DNA of 11,216 bases from assembly GCA_004151065.3 (NCBI GenBank), contig NWUY0303897992.1, positions 1 through 11,216 of the forward strand, read 5' to 3'. The DNA is from Larix sibirica. Taxonomy: Eukaryota > Streptophyta > Pinopsida > Pinales > Pinaceae. Positions 1-7,263 of this stretch are shown one piece after another. The notes beneath the pieces were generated by a model, which did not search any database, was not told the origin of the DNA, and worked only from the letters and a program-made list of their open reading frames with translations. How positions within the stretch are numbered: the first letter of the stretch is position 1; every line of letters starts with the position of its first letter. Both the position numbers and the translations under genes were made by a program.

Positions 1-299
1 TCATACATTTTAGTTACATTATGCTACTAGTTTTGGAGAAAAATAGCTATTTATAATGCACATGATTTTTCATATTTATAGGATTTTAGTATTCCATGTT
101 ATCATTATAATAATATTCATACTCCAAATTATTGTACATTATTTTATAATAACATTAATTTGTTTAACTAGATATCAAATCCATGTGAAAGTGATTATTT
201 TACATACATATAATACAAAATACTTCAACCTTTTGTTATTTCTACCTTTGTATGTAATTTCATATTTGTAACTCACGTCTAAGGAGAATTGAATTCATT

Positions 300-353
300 G
301 GAATTGAACCTTGCTCAAGGGTGAAAAACTCGTAGCTCTTCACCAATAGATCC
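300..353 (-). repeat. tRNA-like Pol III promoter remnant (possible SINE head)
   Basis: Read on the - strand, 353-335 gives GGATCTATTGGTGAAGAGC, close to the tRNA D-arm/A-box (type GGCTCAATTGGTTAAGAGC). Then 310-300 gives GGTTCAATTCC, close to the B-box consensus GGTTCGAATCC. The spacing of the two boxes is that of a tRNA or tRNA-derived SINE. No proper acceptor stem closes the structure: the 5' side GGGGTTG has no partner after the B box. I therefore read it as a SINE head or tRNA pseudogene, not a working tRNA. Any SINE body would extend toward coordinate 1, but I could not define its end or target-site duplication. Confidence 0.45.
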
Positions 354-360
354 AACCCCT

Positions 361-1240
361 TTGAACTACCCAAATAACAATTTAATAATGTATATATTTT
401 TTGGATTTTATTATTTTAATTTATAAATTATATTTATCCCTCTCAAAAAGTACTTTATTCATGGCATTTGATTTGAGGACATTTTATTTGATTGTATGAA
501 TTTAGCTAAATAAATCTTATGAGAAATCCCCCAAAACATTGGAGCAACTGAAAGCTTCGATCAGATAAAAAAAACTTGAAGCAATAGAAAGCTTCCCACA
601 AATGATCTTCTTATGAATAACTTCATTTTGCAGAGCTATTAACTTCACATTCACCTAATTTGTTTAAAATCTAAATAATTACGTTGTCGACCCGAGCTCC
701 TCCCACAATTCGGCGCTTCGACTTCACATTTTCGCTGAGCACGAAGACATCCCGCACATTGTTGATATTTTTTCTGTGTTTACTGAAAGTTGTTTCGTCT
801 CTTAGTTTCCAATTCCACAATGATTGTTAATTGTCCTCTAATGCATTGCATATTAGTACAAAAAAGATGAATATACCCAACAAGGTGACGGCCACATCCA
901 TGGAAAGCTCAAATGTTAAATCATAAAAGGGGCCCTATACAGGGTCTCAGGGCTGGGACTGTTGTTGGTATGTTTTTTAACACCGTATGGTGCTCGTTTG
1001 TGTTGAACAAATCATTCTAGATGAAATGTCCCTATTGGCGGACACCAACAGCAGAATTGGCTGTGCTTGCTATAATATCTCCTTCGCATTCCTTCTTATC
1101 TATCACTGCAATTTGATTTCTGCATTCCCCTCCAAGCTCAATTATCTTTGATGTTTTCCGTGAGTATAGGCAAGTGTTGAACGTGGGCTTAAAATTTTTT
1201 TGGACAACTAAATCCTAAAATCAGATAACATATCGGCACA
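361..1240. other. Gene-free AT-rich stretch
   Basis: No open frame of useful length and no recognised domain on either strand. A less AT-rich patch at about 900-1150 (TGTTGTTGGTATG near 960, then CACCGTATGGTG) has the feel of retroelement LTR or leader DNA, but I could not find paired ends or a primer-binding site. Nothing else is supported. Confidence 0.5.
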
Positions 1241-1277
1241 ACTTTACTCTTTATGCTTTACTCTTTATGCTTGCTTG

Positions 1278-1515
1278 GATGTGACTCCAAAATCCAGGTA
1301 TCAATCCCAAAGTTTTCATATATCTTACATGAGAATCAGATTCACAAGATTTACCTACTTTTACACTTTATCTTCAATTGTCGATCTTTAAAGTTTACAC
1401 TTTACACTTTATCTTCAATGCTCAATTGACAAGATTTACATAACTTTACACTTTATATTCAATGCTGGGAAGTAAGTCCAAAATCTGTGAAACTGTCCCA
1501 AAGATTTCACATAAC
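1278..1515. repeat. Diverged direct repeats, ACTTTACACTTTAT-rich
   Basis: Two diverged copies of a segment containing TCCAAAATC...CCCAAAG.TTTCA.ATA lie at about 1278-1321 and 1473-1515. Between them the short word TTTACACTTTAT(C/A)TTCAAT recurs three times. Just before (1243-1271) TTTACTCTTTATGC is repeated in tandem. This looks like slippage or unequal-exchange duplication of non-coding DNA. Confidence 0.6.
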
Positions 1516-1544
1516 CTGAGATTGGATGAGCTTCTCCATTCCAT

Positions 1545-1645
1545 TGATGAAGAGATTCATGTTAAATAAATAACGGTGGGATATTTTAAAGTTTAGGTGA
1601 TGAAGAGATTTATGTTAAATACAGATTGGATTTTTTAAATTTAGG
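1545..1645. repeat. Two-copy tandem repeat, 53-bp unit
   Basis: The 24-bp word starting TGATGAAGAGATT at 1545 recurs at 1598 with one change (C to T). The following AT-rich part ending in TTTAGG is also repeated, with small deletions in copy 2. The period is 53 bp. Non-coding. Confidence 0.8.
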
Positions 1646-1710
1646 AAAAATGCCATCGCTTTGGCTGAAATTTGAAAAAATTATCGTATAATAAAACCCA
1701 GATCTGATCT

Positions 1711-1740
1711 AAATCAGAAATAAAATCAGAAATAAAATCA
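1711..1740. repeat. 12-bp tandem repeat, 2.5 copies
   Basis: AAATCAGAAATA occurs twice in perfect tandem, followed by the partial copy AAATCA. A minisatellite-like fragment with no coding context. Confidence 0.85.
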
Positions 1741-2229
1741 TGGTTTTTTTAGAAATCGCACCAAAATTATCATGAAAACCGATAAGACCTTAATATTTTT
1801 TAAATTAGTGCTTGAACATCCAAAGTTATCAAAGTTAAGTGATCTACTTACTGCTGCTGCTGCTTTAATACGATAATGAAATGACCTGCCTTCTCAGAAT
1901 TGCTAGCCGTCGAAATTACCTGGAATATGGAATACAAACGCGACTGTAAAGCTATACAGGCACGCCATTTGTGAAAATAACCGTGACACTGTCTATATTG
2001 GCTAAATGGAGTAGAAAATTATCAAAAATCTATTCGGTAAACTTCAATATTATAAATTATACTACCAAAGAATCGATAGTATATATTTCACTGCAATAGA
2101 ATCAGGATAGCTCCGGATCTATTCATCGTTTAAGTTTATCTTTATTTTCGTAAAGATTGAACAGTGTAACAGCTCTGAGATTTTTACAGCAGTTTGGGCA
2201 GTAATGAAATATTAGAGATAATCTCCATC
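1741..2229. other. Gene-free stretch
   Basis: No gene is supported. It contains a very short CTG run (four units at 1851-1862) and otherwise unremarkable AT-rich sequence with stops in all frames. Confidence 0.5.
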
Positions 2230-2259
2230 TTTATGAAATAAAGATTTATGAAATAAAGA
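2230..2259. repeat. Perfect 15-bp tandem duplication
   Basis: TTTATGAAATAAAGA occurs twice with no gap or mismatch, at 2230-2244 and 2245-2259. Confidence 0.9.
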
Positions 2260-2265
2260 AAGAAT

Positions 2266-2880
2266 TCAAATAGTTACATGTTGAATATTCAGATAACGAT
2301 CATGACAGTTAGAAAAACAAAGATCAGCTCTTGAAATAATCAATATACATATATGACAAGTTATATATTTCTTTGAAAATATATTTGTACATTCTAAGCT
2401 CGGGAGGGATAGACAGCCATGGATAATGTGGAAGGATGGACGAGTATGCTCTTGAGAACAATGGCAGAACAAGGTGTGGAAGATGCCGATAAAACACAAG
2501 AAGAGGTGAGAAAGTCTTGCAAGGTCAAGAAACCGCTTCACAAGTTGAAGAATTCTTGGCTTTGGGCAAGATCGAGCACATACACTTGGTGAACAAAAAA
2601 TATAGTGCGGAAGACAACATATGGATAAGTTCAGCCTACCAATAACAATGGAAGGAGAACTGGAGAGAATGGGTGATAGAGGAATATGAACAAGCTCAGG
2701 TAGGATAGCACCCACTGTAAACCTATGCAACACCACTGCTCGTGGTAGTTGAAACCAAAAGTAGAATGCCTTGCAATCTCACTAAATTCCTCAGACGGCA
2801 TAAACGAACTCTTAAAACAGCATTATCTGCATTATCAATGGCGCTCAGAGCCGTTTCTGAGTGAATCCCATCCACATCTG
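2266..2880 (-). other. Unrecognised open frames, possible gene relic
   Basis: This stretch is less AT-rich than its surroundings and is relatively open on the - strand. One frame at 2266-2736 runs for 156 codons from a GTG, with no ATG at that point. Its translation is rich in Cys, His, Ser and Leu and looks more like chance reading than a protein. A second - strand frame covers about 2880-2733 and begins after a splice-acceptor-like TTGCAATGCAG; it contains DGIHSETALSAIDNADNAVL and then hits a stop. That composition is more protein-like, so a decayed exon is possible. I recognise no family in either, and give no function. Confidence 0.15.
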
Positions 2881-3260
2881 CATTGCAATAAATAGTTATG
2901 ATCAGTAATCAAAACAAAGATACCCAAATCATTATCTTTCTTGAATTCTGAATATCAATCACACTTGAGAATAACACAAAAAGACTGGATGAATTCTGAA
3001 TGGGGAGCCTTACAAATCATCGCCCTCGTCATCATATTAAGAACAGTGATCTGAAAGCTGATAGATATCACTTTATCAGTAAACAGACGCCAAAAAGCTG
3101 AATATGAATATGAATATGATGCTTGGGCCTGAATATATGTCACAATAGACGGAGAGCTGTGGGTTATGAATCCAAGCAAGGAGGGGTTTATATAGTGATC
3201 CAAACTGCTACTGTCGTTGTGATGGAACAACTCATATCATTGAAATACATCAGAGTCCAC
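2881..3260. other. Gene-free stretch before the duplication
   Basis: A 91-codon open frame on the - strand (2955-3230) shows no recognisable domain and is not supported as a gene. A short GAATAT run (three units, about 3100-3118) is present. Nothing else is supported. Confidence 0.4.
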
Positions 3261-4140
3261 AACACGGAACACGTTACACGCGGTGCACACTGACATCGAG
3301 AGAAAGGAATTAATTAAAACCTTTCGGTTTGGTTTCAGTGAAGACCTTTTTTATTATATTTTTGTTGACTATCTTATTCTGTCAATAGGGAGCTAACATA
3401 ACTCTTAATGTTTGTTTGGTCTTTGGGTATAAAGTTGTTTTCAAATATTGAGACAAGCTATGTACATCTCTCCTCAAATATCTCCAATATGTCATGAGAC
3501 ATTGCTGGTTCCTTTTCTTCAGCCGAGCCGTATGGCTGTTCTTTTAGAATATTCAAAAAAAATATTAGGCCATTTAAACAGTTAAACAGATTGTAGTATT
3601 GTGAAATTTGTGACAAACATTTGGAGATAGATGCCAGTCTTGCGTAAAGGAGATTAAGTTTTTGACTTCACATGGTTTTCAATAAAGTTCGTTACAACAC
3701 GGAACACGTTACACGCTGTGCACATTGACATCGAGAGAAAGGATTTACTTAAAACCTTTCGGTTTGGTTTCAGTGAAGACTTTTTTTATTATTGAGTTTT
3801 GTTGACTATCTTCCTCCGTCAACAGCAAGGAATGAGGAGCTAACACCTGTCTCAAAGCATTTAAACACTTGATGTTCGTTTCGTCTTAGGGTATAATGGT
3901 GTTTTCAAATATTGAGACAAGTTCTGTACATCTCTCCTCGAATATCTCCAATATGTAATCAGTCATTGCTTGTTCCTTTTCTTACGCTGAGCCGCATGGC
4001 TGTATTCCAAAACTTTTTTAGGGCATTTAAACAGATGGTAGTCTGCGTACACTAGATTAAATTCGTGACTAACATTATATGCTACTGTTGCGTAAAAGAG
4101 ATGAAGTTTGTGACTTCACATGGTTTTCAACAAAGTTTCT
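3261..4140. repeat. Tandem duplication of a ~435-bp unit
   Basis: Copy 1 is 3261-3695 and copy 2 is about 3696-4140. Both begin AACACGGAACACGTTACACG and share GACATCGAGAGAAAGGA, AAAACCTTTCGGTTTGG, TTTTCAAATATTGAGACAAG, GTACATCTCTCCTC, TATCTCCAATATGT and GACTTCACATGGTTTTCAA in the same order. Copy 2 has a longer middle part (around 3826-3870), and the two differ by small indels near 3540-3640. They abut directly, which points to unequal exchange or replication slippage, not to two separate insertions. No long open frame is conserved between copies, so the unit is probably non-coding. I do not recognise its origin. Confidence 0.9.
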
Positions 4141-4390
4141 TTTATAGATACATTAATTTCATAAGTTGTTGTAATAACTTTTGGTATTGTATGGGTTTAT
4201 AAGATGACGGGTTTTGGTATTTTGGGTAGAGGTGTCTACCTCTGTGCTCTCTGTGTTCGGTGGGGAGCTTTCTTTTCTATCTTATGTGGCTATTTTATTT
4301 TGTACGGATCAGATTTTTATTGTTGGTATGGTTTAGACTCATCTGTTATGGTTCTTTTGGTTTTTTGCTGGATCAGCTTGCTATGTTGTG

Positions 4391-4580
4391 GTTGTTTGTT
4401 GGGAAAGCTTTTGGTCTTTGTTTTTGGATGGACTTCATTGTACTGTAACAATTATCTACTGTTTTAATATAACTAGTATGTTTTTAATATGGCTGTTTGT
4501 TGGGAAAGTTTTTGGTTTTGGATGAGCTTCATTGTACTGTAACAACTATTTATTATTTTTAATATAAATGGTATGTTTTT
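4391..4580. repeat. Two-copy tandem repeat, ~101-bp unit
   Basis: TGTTTGTTGGGAAAG, then TTCATTGTACTGTAACAA and a TTTTAATATAA segment occur in the same order starting at about 4393 and 4494. Copy 2 has lost a few bases in the TTTGGTCTTTGTTTTTGG part. The second copy runs into the 40-bp repeats at 4551-4630. Confidence 0.8.
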
Positions 4581-4630
4581 AATATAAATTTACTATTTTT
4601 AATATAAATGGTATGTTTTTAATATAAATG
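4551..4630. repeat. Two-copy tandem repeat, 40-bp unit
   Basis: 4551-4590 and 4591-4630 are nearly identical: TA(T/C)TATTTTTAATATAAATGG followed by TATGTTTTTAATATAAAT. Inside each unit TTTTTAATATAAAT is itself repeated, giving a nested structure. Confidence 0.85.
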
Positions 4631-4744
4631 GTAAGAACTTTAAGAAAAAAAAAGATGAGAAGCAATTTCAAATCTCACCCGATGAAAAGAAGAGATGGAA
4701 AGAAGAGTTTGTTTTGTAGAAAAAAAATTAAGGATTCCCATCTT

Positions 4745-4794
4745 TTTAAGGTATAGAAACTGCTTAAAGTTTAAGGTATAGAAACTGCTTAAAG
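4745..4794. repeat. Perfect 25-bp tandem duplication
   Basis: A 25-bp unit starting TTTAAGGTATAG and ending TGCTTAAAG is present twice with no mismatch (4745-4769 and 4770-4794). Confidence 0.9.
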
Positions 4795-5118
4795 ATTAGG
4801 GGACATATTGCAAACGCTTAGGCCGATAGTTTAGTTTCTTCCTTGTGCAGTGGGAGTTGTGCTCAAGGTTTTGGAATAATTTTTCCAAAGTTCATGCATT
4901 TTGGGTGTGTACCTGGTTATTTTTACTTTTGGGGGAAATTTTATTTATCGGTGTTTTGGTTGGCTGTCTGCCCTGTGGTGTCAGCCTCTAGCTTTAGAGC
5001 CTGGGCATCGGCGGCGGGGTGATGATGGTCATGTGCATGTGAGGTTAATTGTTGGCAGTTGTGGCGTAAATGCCACCCGGTGGGCACGATTATCCATTTC
5101 GCTCTTCTTCTGGATTCT

Positions 5119-5174
5119 TTGTTCAACATTTCTATATTGTTCTGCATTGTTCAACATTCCTGTATTGTTCGGCA
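5119..5174. repeat. Two-copy tandem repeat, 28-bp unit
   Basis: TTGTTCAACATT(T/C)CT(A/G)TA followed by TTGTTC(T/G)GCA occurs at 5119-5146 and 5147-5174 with three differences. The half-unit TTGTTCNNCATT is itself an internal repeat. Confidence 0.85.
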
Positions 5175-5222
5175 TTTCTAGATTCTTCGTTGGTTGCACT
5201 GTCATTGCTTTGGGTTGGAATT

Positions 5223-5243
5223 TGACAGGCAAATTGCCTGTCA
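5223..5243. repeat. Perfect palindrome, 10-bp arms
   Basis: TGACAGGCAA, one central A, then TTGCCTGTCA. A second, spaced inverted pair follows: CCCGTCAA at 5256-5263 and TTGACGGG at 5319-5326. The pair could fold as hairpins. It may be a footprint or terminal part of a small inverted-repeat element, but no element ends were established. Confidence 0.85.
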
Positions 5244-5439
5244 CGAAGAGATTTGCCCGTCAAATACAGTCACAAATCAACATAACCCGTAAAAAAAATA
5301 GCTTAAAATGAACAAAACTTGACGGGTGATTTGGATTTGAAATTCCAACCCATTTGCTTCTGTTTTGCACTATAGCACACGTTATGTGCCCATAAATTCT
5401 GCTACAATTCGGGGCTAGGAAATTGGAAAATTGGTAACC

Positions 5440-5764
5440 TCCTATAGATAAGAACACCCTTGTTGAACTTGGGGGAGAAGTCGGGGCTATTGTAGCTGTC
5501 GAAATGGCCTTGAAAATGCTTGCAGATGAAAATGTAGGTGTCGAGATAGAAGAATTTGCAGTGAGTAGTAAAACTAGGATAATGGTACTTGGAATTGACC
5601 AAACCCAACTGTAAAAGGTGTTTCCTGAAACAACGCAAAGCCATTGCTTGCACAAAGTATCCTTGCCAGACGGTCATAACCACTTTTGTGACAAGCGAGA
5701 AGTTCATGGTGAAGAGTTATGTGCAACAAACCAGCACAAGCATAGACAGGCTGACAACAACTTG
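5440..5764 (+). pseudogene. Candidate decayed upstream MCM2 exon(s), ATPase region
   Basis: From about 5440 a frame reads ...ELGGEVGAIVAVEMALKML, then DENVGVEIEEFA and RIMVLGIDQTQL, then a stop. The RIMVLGIDQTQL stretch sits where MCM2 has the strand and Walker A loop (type INVLLLGDPGTAKS), but the P-loop GxxGxxKS is gone. Further on, GTGACAAGCGAG (about 5688) resembles the codons of the VTRE motif that precedes Walker B. The block ends at 5764 with GTGAGT, a good 5' splice site, just upstream of the clear MCM2 exon at 5935. Position and order support an MCM2 origin, but no continuous alignment was possible by eye and several frame changes are needed. It could instead be unrelated DNA. Confidence 0.35.
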
Positions 5765-5934
5765 GTGAGTTCCATGTGCATAACAAATTAATAATGCCTC
5801 TGATTGCTAGACGTGTTCTCCCTGTTCGTTTTTTTTTTGGTTATCTTTCTGTTAAAAATGAATACGAGGGTATGAATTGACACAAAAAGAAGCTCAGATA
5901 TTGCAAATTGTGAAATATAAATTTTATTGTGCAG

Positions 5935-6139
5935 AGTGAATATCCCAAAGGCTATGGAGGAACAAAGCATCAATTTATCCAACACTGGAATTGTGACATT
6001 GTTGCAAGCACAGTGTTCGCTGATTGTAGAAACCAACACCAAGGGGGTCAGGTGCAACCACATGACCATTATTAGTGATTCATTTCCTACTTTAGCACTG
6101 GTTATTTTGCTAGTGAATTTTGTTGCAGTCTTATTGTCT
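5935..6139 (+). pseudogene. MCM2: MCM2 pseudogene exon a (sensor 1 to Arg-finger region)
   Basis: The exon follows TTATTGTGCAG and ends before GTGAGT at 6140. Its 205 nt is about the length expected for the MCM2 segment from RVSIHEAMEQQ to CVVK. Translation gives VNIPKAMEEQSINLSNTGIV and LLQAQCSLIVETN. The sensor-1 Asn is kept (VETN against the usual AAAN). The second half is eroded: DSFPTLAL stands for DSSKTFAQ, and NFVAVLL stands for SRFDVLC, so the catalytic arginine finger of the SRF motif is Asn here. There is no stop within the exon. A 67-nt intron (6140-6206) follows. Confidence 0.85.
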
Positions 6140-6206
6140 GTGAGTGTGAATTAATATGTTGATTTCACTATCATTTGTTAACACCAACTTTGTTGTGGAT
6201 TTGCAG

Positions 6207-6304
6207 AATGTTATTGATCCAGTTAAAGATGAAATGCTTGGATTTACTTTTTTCTTGACAGCCATGCTAAGTCCCAGGCTACAGGTTATAGCATAGAGGG
6301 AACG
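6207..6304 (+). pseudogene. MCM2: MCM2 pseudogene exon b (DVVDPVTDEML...DSHFKSQ region)
   Basis: Starts directly after TTTGCAG. NVIDPVKDEMLGF matches the MCM2 stretch DVVDPVTDEMLARF. Extra bases in the T-run around 6246-6256 shift the frame, and the match resumes at 6257 as DSHAKSQATGYSIE (MCM2 type DSHFKSQPKGANLE). The 3' end is unclear: homology fades near 6304, the expected acidic linker is not recognisable, and no convincing donor was found before the next exon at 6481. Confidence 0.8.
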
Positions 6305-6480
6305 CCTATAGTCCTATCCCAGGATAAATCCTGCAATTTGAGCCATTCTTTAATTTGATCCACAGATTCAAAACATCTATTTTGTTTTGTTTATTCTTTA
6401 TAAAAAGATAATACAATTGTATGAATGCCAAGGATTATCTTGTATCTCTGCTTATGTTGTTGTCAACATTCGATTTTCAG

Positions 6481-6610
6481 GTCTTATGACAAGACATTGA
6501 AAAATAGATTCTTTATGCCAAACTTAGTTATTCCCAAAATTACATAATGTTTATTTGGAAAACCTGACGCATGTACATGCAGATATGCAGCGAGAATCAT
6601 CGGCATATAA
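6481..6610 (+). pseudogene. MCM2: MCM2 pseudogene exon c (LSQDxLKKYITYAKL...RRESS region)
   Basis: Follows the acceptor CGATTTTCAG. Reading gives VL, a stop (TGA at 6487), QDIEK, a stop (TAG at 6505), then ILYAKL, matching ILSQDxLKKYITYAKL of MCM2. The stops fit point changes of Ser and Tyr codons. A small deletion near 6526 and a one-base insertion near 6541 each change frame: VIPKI, then HNVYLENLTHVHADMQRESS, matching V(F)PKIHDADLDKLSQVYAELRRESS. The exon ends at about 6610 before GTAGAG. Joining it to the next exon as drawn leaves the frame off by one. Confidence 0.85.
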
Positions 6611-6703
6611 GTAGAGTTGATTCAGTATGGGTTGCAAACTGCAACCATAGTTATTTGAGTTTGTACCTACTAATCTCGTCTTTCGATTCTTGCTTGCCTG
6701 CAG

Positions 6704-6883
6704 TATGGCCAACGAGTTCCTATTGCAATGAGGCATATTAAGTCGATAGAAATGTTTGGATCCCATGCTAAAATGCATATTAGGAATTATGTTACTGAAG
6801 GGGATGTAGGCATGGTTACCAGAGTCCTCCTAGATTCATTTATTTCAACCCAGAAGTATGGAGTTCAGAAATATTTGCAGAAG
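6704..6883 (+). pseudogene. MCM2: MCM2 pseudogene exon d (sensor-2 / C-terminal helices), open
   Basis: Bounded by TTGCCTGCAG before and GTAAGT after (6884). The 180 nt is fully open: YGQRVPIAMRHIKSI, HAKMHIRNYVTEGDVGM, then RVLLDSFISTQKYGVQK and YLQK. This is the best-kept part of the relic and aligns end to end with the MCM2 stretch GQGVPIAVRHIES...ALQK. One residue is missing in the RHIES..R segment (a 3-nt deletion), and the arginine after HIES-II is lost. The RH of the sensor-2 region is kept. A naive gene finder could report this as a 63-codon gene (6728-6919) by reading into the intron. Confidence 0.9.
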
Positions 6884-6981
6884 GTAAGTCATGGAGATGC
6901 ATTGAGATATATCTGTTAATGAAATAAGTCACCAGTGCAAATTTGATTCAATCTGATTGCATGTGTTGAATGAACTATCAG

Positions 6982-7143
6982 AGTTTCAAAATATATATCA
7001 CTTACAAGAAGGATTCCAATGAGTTGCTATTACATCTTCTGTAAGGACTTGTCAGAGATATGTTGTGTCTTGAAGAACTGTTGTGTGGGACTAGACCCCA
7101 CCTCAATCAAGCTGAGATTAAAATATAAGATTAAAATAATAAG
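6982..7143 (+). pseudogene. MCM2: MCM2 pseudogene exon e (FRKYxTFKKDxNELLLxLL region)
   Basis: Starts after ACTATCAG. SFKIYITYKKDSNELLLHLL is followed by a stop (TAA, 7042) where MCM2 has a charged residue, then GLVRDMLCLEELLCG and EIKI. After EIKI come TAA (7126), Asp, TAA (7132), Asn, Asn, Lys, matching the VEDLKNK end of the MCM2 exon with Glu and Leu codons turned into stops. The exon is 54 codons long and ends at 7143 before GTGGGC, a weaker donor than GTAAGT. The intron to the next exon is about 120 nt. Confidence 0.85.
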
Positions 7144-7263
7144 GTGGGCGTTTGTTCTTATCAGTCATTATTTCCCACTTTGCATTTTCTTGCATGCCAT
7201 GTTTTCCATGCATTGATCAAACACAATCGACATCTTCAACAAGATTTTATTACTTGTTTGCAA

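Larger units (their letters stand above)
4200..4640 (+). mobile_element. Possible LINE 3' end with AT-rich repeat tail
   Basis: The + strand is strongly T- and G-rich (TTTTGG, GTTTTTGGATGG, GTTTGTTGGG), has no recognisable domain, and ends in a tandemly repeated AATATAAATGGTATGTTTTT tail. Plant L1-type LINEs often end in a T/G-rich 3' untranslated region followed by a short tail repeat, so that is my reading. The 87-codon open frame at 4204-4467 reads as low-complexity hydrophobic sequence rich in Trp, Cys, Phe and Leu, as T/G-rich DNA does, and is not supported as a gene. No reverse transcriptase or target-site duplication was found, so the call rests on composition and tail alone. Confidence 0.25.
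4795..5440. other. Gene-free stretch upstream of the MCM2 relic
   Basis: Contains a relatively GC-rich island at about 4970-5100. Overlapping open frames on both strands (the longest 136 codons at 4901-5311 on +) show no recognisable domain. I could not find the N-terminal MCM2 exons here (no zinc-finger CxxC pair, no OB-fold motifs). Short repeats and a palindrome in this stretch are listed separately. Confidence 0.4.

Noticed and set aside
300-360. An intact tRNA gene on the minus strand
   Set aside because: Internal promoter boxes are present but the acceptor stem does not pair and the anticodon arm is not well formed.
1851-1864. CTG trinucleotide repeat
   Set aside because: Only four full units; common by chance and with no coding context.
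2266-2736. The 156-codon minus-strand open frame as a protein gene
   Set aside because: No ATG at the start, unusual Cys/His/Ser/Leu-rich composition and no recognisable domain; kept only as an unrecognised open frame.
4901-5311. The 136-codon plus-strand open frame as a gene
   Set aside because: It contains the 28-bp tandem repeat and the palindrome, has no domain, and overlaps equally open frames on the other strand.
5927-6154. A 75-codon open frame as a stand-alone gene
   Set aside because: It starts at a TTG inside the intron-acceptor region and reads past the exon donor at 6140; the core is an MCM2 exon.
6329-6343. VLSQD reading after exon b as the MCM2 LSQD motif
   Set aside because: The true counterpart is at 6481-6495, where the match continues through QDIEK and ILYAKL; the earlier one is followed by unrelated sequence.
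6728-6919. A 63-codon open frame starting at ATG as a small gene
   Set aside because: It is the open MCM2 exon d read through its GTAAGT donor into the intron.
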